Under the pieces are notes generated by a model that did no database searches, was not told where the DNA came from, and worked only from the letters and a program-made list of their open reading frames with translations. 8,124 nucleotides of DNA from contig WLDR01000063.1 in NCBI GenBank assembly GCA_009704705.1, forward strand, positions 1 to 8,124. The letters are read 5' to 3'. The DNA is from Actinomycetota bacterium (lineage in GTDB: Bacteria; Actinomycetota; Actinomycetes; Actinomycetales; Microbacteriaceae). Both the position numbers and the translations under genes were made by a program. Positions 5,486 through 8,124 of this stretch are shown here, piece after piece. Every line of letters begins with the position of its first letter. The first letter of the stretch is position 1.

Positions 5486-7255
5486 TTAGTCGTCGAGGTG
5501 AAGCAGTACGTGCCCGTTCGACACGGTCTGGCCAACGGGTGCGTTGATGTTTGACACGGTGCCGTCTTTGTGGGCGGTGACCGGCTGCTCCATCTTCATC
5601 GCTTCGAGAACGAGGATGATGTCGCCCTTCGTGACCTTCTGGCCTTCTTCAACAGCGACCTTCACAACCGTGGCCTGCATGGGCGCCTTCACCGCGGCAC
5701 CCGATGGTCCGGATGCAGCGAGAGCGCTGACCTTGCGCTTCGGTGCTGGGCCGAGGTTGGCGAGATCGCCCGGGCTGTTGCGCAAGAGCTTTGCGGGCAG
5801 AGCCACTTCAATGCGCCGACCATCGACCTCGAGTGTGACGTGTTGGCGCTTCGCCTGAGCCCTCGTCTCTTCGGTTTCACCGCTCCACGGCTCAATGTCA
5901 TTTTCAAATTCAGCCTCAATCCACGATGTGTAGATAGAGAAGGGCTTGTCGCCTTCGGGCGCAAAAGCCGGGTCGACGACAATCTTGCGGTGGAAGGGGA
6001 GCACGGTCGGTAGGCCGAGAACCTCGAACTCGTCGAGCGCGCGACGCGAACGCTCGAGGGCTTCCTGGCGCGTGGCGCCGGTGACAACGAGTTTCGCGAT
6101 CATCGAGTCGAACGATCCGGAGATTTCGTCACCGGCCTGCACGCCCGTGTCGACCCGAACACCGGGGCCGCCGGGTGCGTGGAACACGTGAACCGGGCCG
6201 GGTGCCGGCATGAAGTTGCGACCGGCATCTTCGCCGTTGATGCGGAACTCGAACGAGTGACCGGTGATCTCAGGGTCGTTGTAGTCGAGGATGCCACCCT
6301 CAGCGATGCGGAATTGCTCGCGCACTAGGTCGATGCCGGTGACCTCTTCGCTGACGGGGTGCTCCACCTGCAAACGCGTGTTCACCTCGAGGAACGAGAC
6401 CGTGCCGTCTTTTCCGATGAGGAACTCGCACGTGCCGGCGCCCTGGTAGCCGACCTCCTTGAGAATCGCCTTCGACGAGCTGTACAGCATCTCGAGCTGG
6501 GCATCCGTCAAGAACGGTGCCGGAGCCTCTTCAACGAGCTTCTGGTGGCGACGCTGCAGTGAGCAGTCGCGAGTGGACACAACAACCACGTTGCCGTGCG
6601 CGTCCGCGAGGCACTGCGTCTCAACGTGACGGGGTTGGTCGAGATACTTCTCAACGAAGCACTCGCCGCGACCGAACGCAGCAATCGCTTCACGCGTCGC
6701 GGAGTCGAATTGGTCGGCCACCTCTTCGCGGGTTCGAGCAACCTTCAGGCCGCGACCGCCTCCGCCGAAAGCTGCCTTGATAGCAACTGGTAGGCCGACC
6801 TTGTCGACAAACTCGAGAACCTCAGCGGCGTCGGAGACGGGGTTGAGCGTGCCCGGGGCAAGAGGTGCACCCACCTTTTCAGCAACGTGACGAGCCGAGA
6901 CCTTGTCACCGAGTCGTTCAATGGCTTCGGGTGACGGGCCAATCCAGATGATGCCGGCGTCGATGACGGCACGAGCGAAGTCAGCGTTCTCGGCAAGAAA
7001 TCCGTAGCCCGGGTGAACCGCGTCAGCACCCGATCGACGGGCAACGCTCAGAATCTTGTCGATGACGAGGTAGGTCTCGGCGCTGGTGGTTCCGTTGAGG
7101 GCGTAGGCCTCGTCGGCAAGCTTGGCGTGCAAGGCGTCGCGGTCTTGGTCGGCGTAAACGGCGACGGAACCGATGCCGTAATCACGCGCGGCGCGAATGA
7201 CACGAACGGCAATTTCGCCGCGATTGGCGATGAGGACCTTAGTGATGCGAGGCAT
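5486..7255 (-). CDS. accA3: acyl-CoA (acetyl/propionyl) carboxylase alpha subunit: biotin carboxylase fused to biotin carrier
   Basis: A 589-aa subunit that carboxylates its own biotin with ATP and bicarbonate, then hands the CO2 to a separate carboxyltransferase (AccD) to make malonyl- or methylmalonyl-CoA for lipid synthesis. In order it has: the biotin-carboxylase N-domain (IANRGEIAVR, 9-18; HPGYGFLAEN, 81-90); the ATP-grasp domain with Lys118, Lys160 and the glycine loop FGGGGRG (163-169); catalytic EVNTRLQVEHPVSEE (290-304, with Glu290, Arg294, Glu298); Arg338 in the C-domain; and a C-terminal biotinyl domain with EAMKM, whose Lys554 should be biotinylated. Length and layout fit AccA3 of mycobacteria (about 600 aa). 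The open frame extends to 7366, but homology begins at MPRITKVLIANRGE, so the start is the ATG at 7255. No strong Shine-Dalgarno precedes it; a TAGGCT box 7 nt upstream suggests a leaderless mRNA. No AccD is in the window. Confidence 0.5.
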   Translation of the reverse strand: MPRITKVLIANRGEIAVRVIRAARDYGIGSVAVYADQDRDALHAKLADEAYALNGTTSAETYLVIDKILSVARRSGADAVHPGYGFLAENADFARAVIDAGIIWIGPSPEAIERLGDKVSARHVAEKVGAPLAPGTLNPVSDAAEVLEFVDKVGLPVAIKAAFGGGGRGLKVARTREEVADQFDSATREAIAAFGRGECFVEKYLDQPRHVETQCLADAHGNVVVVSTRDCSLQRRHQKLVEEAPAPFLTDAQLEMLYSSSKAILKEVGYQGAGTCEFLIGKDGTVSFLEVNTRLQVEHPVSEEVTGIDLVREQFRIAEGGILDYNDPEITGHSFEFRINGEDAGRNFMPAPGPVHVFHAPGGPGVRVDTGVQAGDEISGSFDSMIAKLVVTGATRQEALERSRRALDEFEVLGLPTVLPFHRKIVVDPAFAPEGDKPFSIYTSWIEAEFENDIEPWSGETEETRAQAKRQHVTLEVDGRRIEVALPAKLLRNSPGDLANLGPAPKRKVSALAASGPSGAAVKAPMQATVVKVAVEEGQKVTKGDIILVLEAMKMEQPVTAHKDGTVSNINAPVGQTVSNGHVLLHLDD

Positions 7256-7262
7256 GCATGTC

Positions 7263-7268
7263 AGCCTA
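7263..7268 (-). promoter_or_regulatory. possible -10 box (TAGGCT) for the carboxylase gene
   Basis: TAGGCT on the - strand matches TANNNT and ends 7 nt before the ATG at 7255, the spacing of leaderless actinobacterial promoters. No good -35 box is seen 16-18 bp upstream (the sequence there reads about CCCACG). Short matches of this kind arise by chance, so support is limited to the position and the lack of a strong ribosome site. Confidence 0.5.
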
Positions 7269-7299
7269 GCGAGGGATGCGCACCGCGTGGGCTTGGGCT

Positions 7300-7320
7300 G
7301 AGTCGAGCACGCGCTCACTC
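7300..7320 (-). terminator. stem-loop between maf and the carboxylase gene (possible terminator or processing site)
   Basis: GAGT-C-GAGC (7300-7308) pairs with GCTCACTC (7313-7320) around an ACGC loop (7309-7312). This gives an 8-bp stem with one bulged base at 7304. It begins 15 nt after the maf stop, where a terminator would be expected. No run of U follows on the maf strand, so it is not a standard intrinsic terminator. GC-rich actinobacterial terminators sometimes lack the U-tract. The pairing is read directly; the role is a guess. Confidence 0.5.
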
Positions 7321-7335
7321 CCGCCCGCGGCGCCT

Positions 7336-7968
7336 TTAGCGGTCGCGATTCCAGAGGTCGGGCCAAAAAACACCCAGTTTGTTTGCCAATCGACGAACCG
7401 TTGGCAGGCTCACGCCGATAACAGTGGAGGGGTCACCATCGATTCGCTCGATGAACGGACCACCGAGGGAATCGATCGTGAACGCGCCGGCGACCTGGAG
7501 GGGTTCACCCGAGTCGATGTAGGCATCGAGTTCGGCATCCGTGATGTCAGAAGCGAATGTGACACCAGCGACTGCCACCTCGCCTACGGCGTTGATGACG
7601 TCGCCACCCGAAACGTGCATGAGCCAGTGCCCGCTAAAGAGCTCGCCGGTGCGACCGCGCTGCGTCAGCCAACGGTCGCGGGCAATGCGCGGTTCGTGTG
7701 GCTTTCCGTAGGTCACACCGTCGAGCACGAAGGCGGAGTCGCCACCGAGAACAAGACCGTCGATTTCAGGCGCAATGACGGCCTCTGCTTTGGCGCGCGC
7801 AAGCAGCAAAACCATCTCAGCGGGTTCGAGCACATGGCCGCGCTCGAGCTCGGCAGCGGCAACGGCAGCATCCTCATCTACCTGGCTCGGCACCACGACC
7901 GGCTCGATGCCGGCCGCGCGCAGGGTCGCCAAACGTGCGGGGGAGGTCGACGCAAGGTAGAGGCGCAT
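7336..7968 (-). CDS. maf: Maf-family nucleotide pyrophosphatase
   Basis: A 210-aa protein of the Maf/HAM1-like family. Maf proteins hydrolyse non-canonical or canonical nucleoside triphosphates (dTTP/UTP/CTP or modified bases) to monophosphates, acting as cytoplasmic house-cleaning enzymes. Visible motifs are LASTSPARL (5-13) and VDED (30-33), Lys60 in the LARAKAEA helix, and LGGDS (74-78), whose Asp77 is the expected catalytic base. A GELFSGH segment follows the middle region, and the ending contains SLGGPFIERIDGDPSTVIG, the actinobacterial form. The start at 7968 places the first motif at residue 5, as is normal. An AGGA sequence lies 13 nt upstream, which is rather far. Maf lies upstream of the carboxylase gene on the same strand, with an 80-bp gap holding a hairpin. 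Maf and AccA3 are also close in M. tuberculosis. Which nucleotide is preferred cannot be told from the sequence. Confidence 0.5.
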   Translation of the reverse strand: MRLYLASTSPARLATLRAAGIEPVVVPSQVDEDAAVAAAELERGHVLEPAEMVLLLARAKAEAVIAPEIDGLVLGGDSAFVLDGVTYGKPHEPRIARDRWLTQRGRTGELFSGHWLMHVSGGDVINAVGEVAVAGVTFASDITDAELDAYIDSGEPLQVAGAFTIDSLGGPFIERIDGDPSTVIGVSLPTVRRLANKLGVFWPDLWNRDR

Positions 7969-7995
7969 GGGATGTCGTGAGTCCTAACCGCGAGG

Positions 7996-8027
7996 GTGGT
8001 GCTGTGAGTGTGGTGCTGTGAGTGTGG
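7996..8027 (+). repeat. 14-bp tandem repeat, two full copies plus a partial third
   Basis: The unit GTGGTGCTGTGAGT occurs at 7996-8009 and again, identically, at 8010-8023, followed by GTGG (8024-8027) that begins a third copy. It lies in the divergent spacer between maf and the rightmost gene. The repeat is exact. Origin by replication slippage is likely; a regulatory role is only possible. Confidence 0.5.
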
Positions 8028-8040
8028 GATGCTCGAACAT

Positions 8041-8124
8041 GTGAGCCAACGACCTCGAAACAAGCGCCCAAACGTTATGCGATCGGCAGGGTTTCTCGGA
8101 ACCGAAGTTGAGCTCGACATTACC
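8041..8124 (+). CDS. N-terminus of a protein, possibly a TRAM-domain (TrmA/RlmD-type) RNA methyltransferase, truncated by window end
   Basis: An open frame runs from GTG 8041 off the right edge, giving 28 codons that start with a basic stretch (QRPRNKRPN) and end in GTEVELDIT. In actinobacteria, class I SAM-dependent RNA methyltransferases of the TrmA/RlmD group often begin with a short tail followed by an 'ELDIT..AHGG' TRAM strand. This is the only family I can suggest. The match rests on a few residues and is tentative. Start codon choice is open: ATG 8029, GTG 8041 and ATG 8077 are all in frame, and the frame closes at a TGA at 8005. The gene is divergent from maf. No convincing Shine-Dalgarno or -10 box settles the start. 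Confidence 0.5.
   Translation, partial: MSQRPRNKRPNVMRSAGFLGTEVELDIT

Noticed and set aside
7261..7301. TCAGCC...GGCTGA inverted repeat upstream of accA3
   Set aside because: Six base pairs separated by 29 nt; expected by chance in GC-rich DNA.
7256..7366. 37-residue N-terminal extension of the carboxylase subunit
   Set aside because: Biotin carboxylases begin a few residues before IANRGEIA; the extension is a basic, Ser/Pro-rich translation of the intergenic gap and the end of maf.
7276..7980. 234-codon + strand open frame opposite maf
   Set aside because: Mirrors the maf gene, no family resemblance, low-complexity composition typical of a shadow frame.
1..8124. Search for mobile elements, CRISPR arrays, toxin-antitoxin or phage-defence genes and tRNAs
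   Set aside because: None seen. All substantial reading frames are conserved metabolic genes with even base composition and little intergenic space.

Overview
The window looks like ordinary chromosomal core DNA from a high-GC Gram-positive bacterium, most likely an actinomycete of the Microbacteriaceae. This is inferred from several things: GC content of about 60% by eye, GTG/ATG starts with tight gene packing, a biotin carboxylase fused to its biotin carrier (the actinobacterial AccA3 design), an actinobacterial-type Maf, and an LpdA-type flavoprotein. From memory, the same families also sit near each other in Mycobacterium tuberculosis (add, pmmB, deoD, lpdA, then accA3 and maf further along). 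I found no mobile element, CRISPR array, tRNA/rRNA gene or phage gene. Almost every base is accounted for by eight genes: six complete on the starts chosen here and one cut off at each edge.

Region 1 (1-3581) is a nucleoside-salvage module made of two convergent two-gene units. On the + strand, the end of adenosine deaminase (add) overlaps a small uridine-kinase-like P-loop kinase by 4 bp. On the - strand, purine nucleoside phosphorylase (PNP) overlaps a 589-aa phosphosugar mutase by 1 bp. The two units meet tail to tail with overlapping stop codons. Together they suggest this route: adenosine to inosine (Add), inosine to hypoxanthine plus ribose-1-phosphate (PNP), and ribose-1-phosphate to ribose-5-phosphate (the mutase, probably acting as a phosphopentomutase). 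The kinase would phosphorylate a nucleoside or related compound.

Region 2 (3582-5035) starts with a 17-bp gap between the divergent start codons of PNP and lpdA. Minus-10-like elements lie there at the spacing expected for leaderless mRNAs on both strands. LpdA is built like a lipoamide dehydrogenase but lacks both redox cysteines and the catalytic His-Glu pair, so it is probably an NAD(P)H:quinone oxidoreductase.

Region 3 (5066-7968) is a - strand run: maf, then the acyl-CoA carboxylase biotin carboxylase/carrier subunit, then a Rid-family protein that lacks the catalytic arginine. A hairpin and a possible promoter separate maf from the carboxylase gene. Beyond maf lies a short divergent spacer with a 14-bp tandem repeat. 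It is followed by the first residues of a + strand gene that may be a TRAM-domain RNA methyltransferase.

No clearly new multi-gene system is visible. The points most worth checking are the overlapping leaderless divergent promoter, the real substrate of the mutase, and the two enzymes that have lost the catalytic residues of their families.
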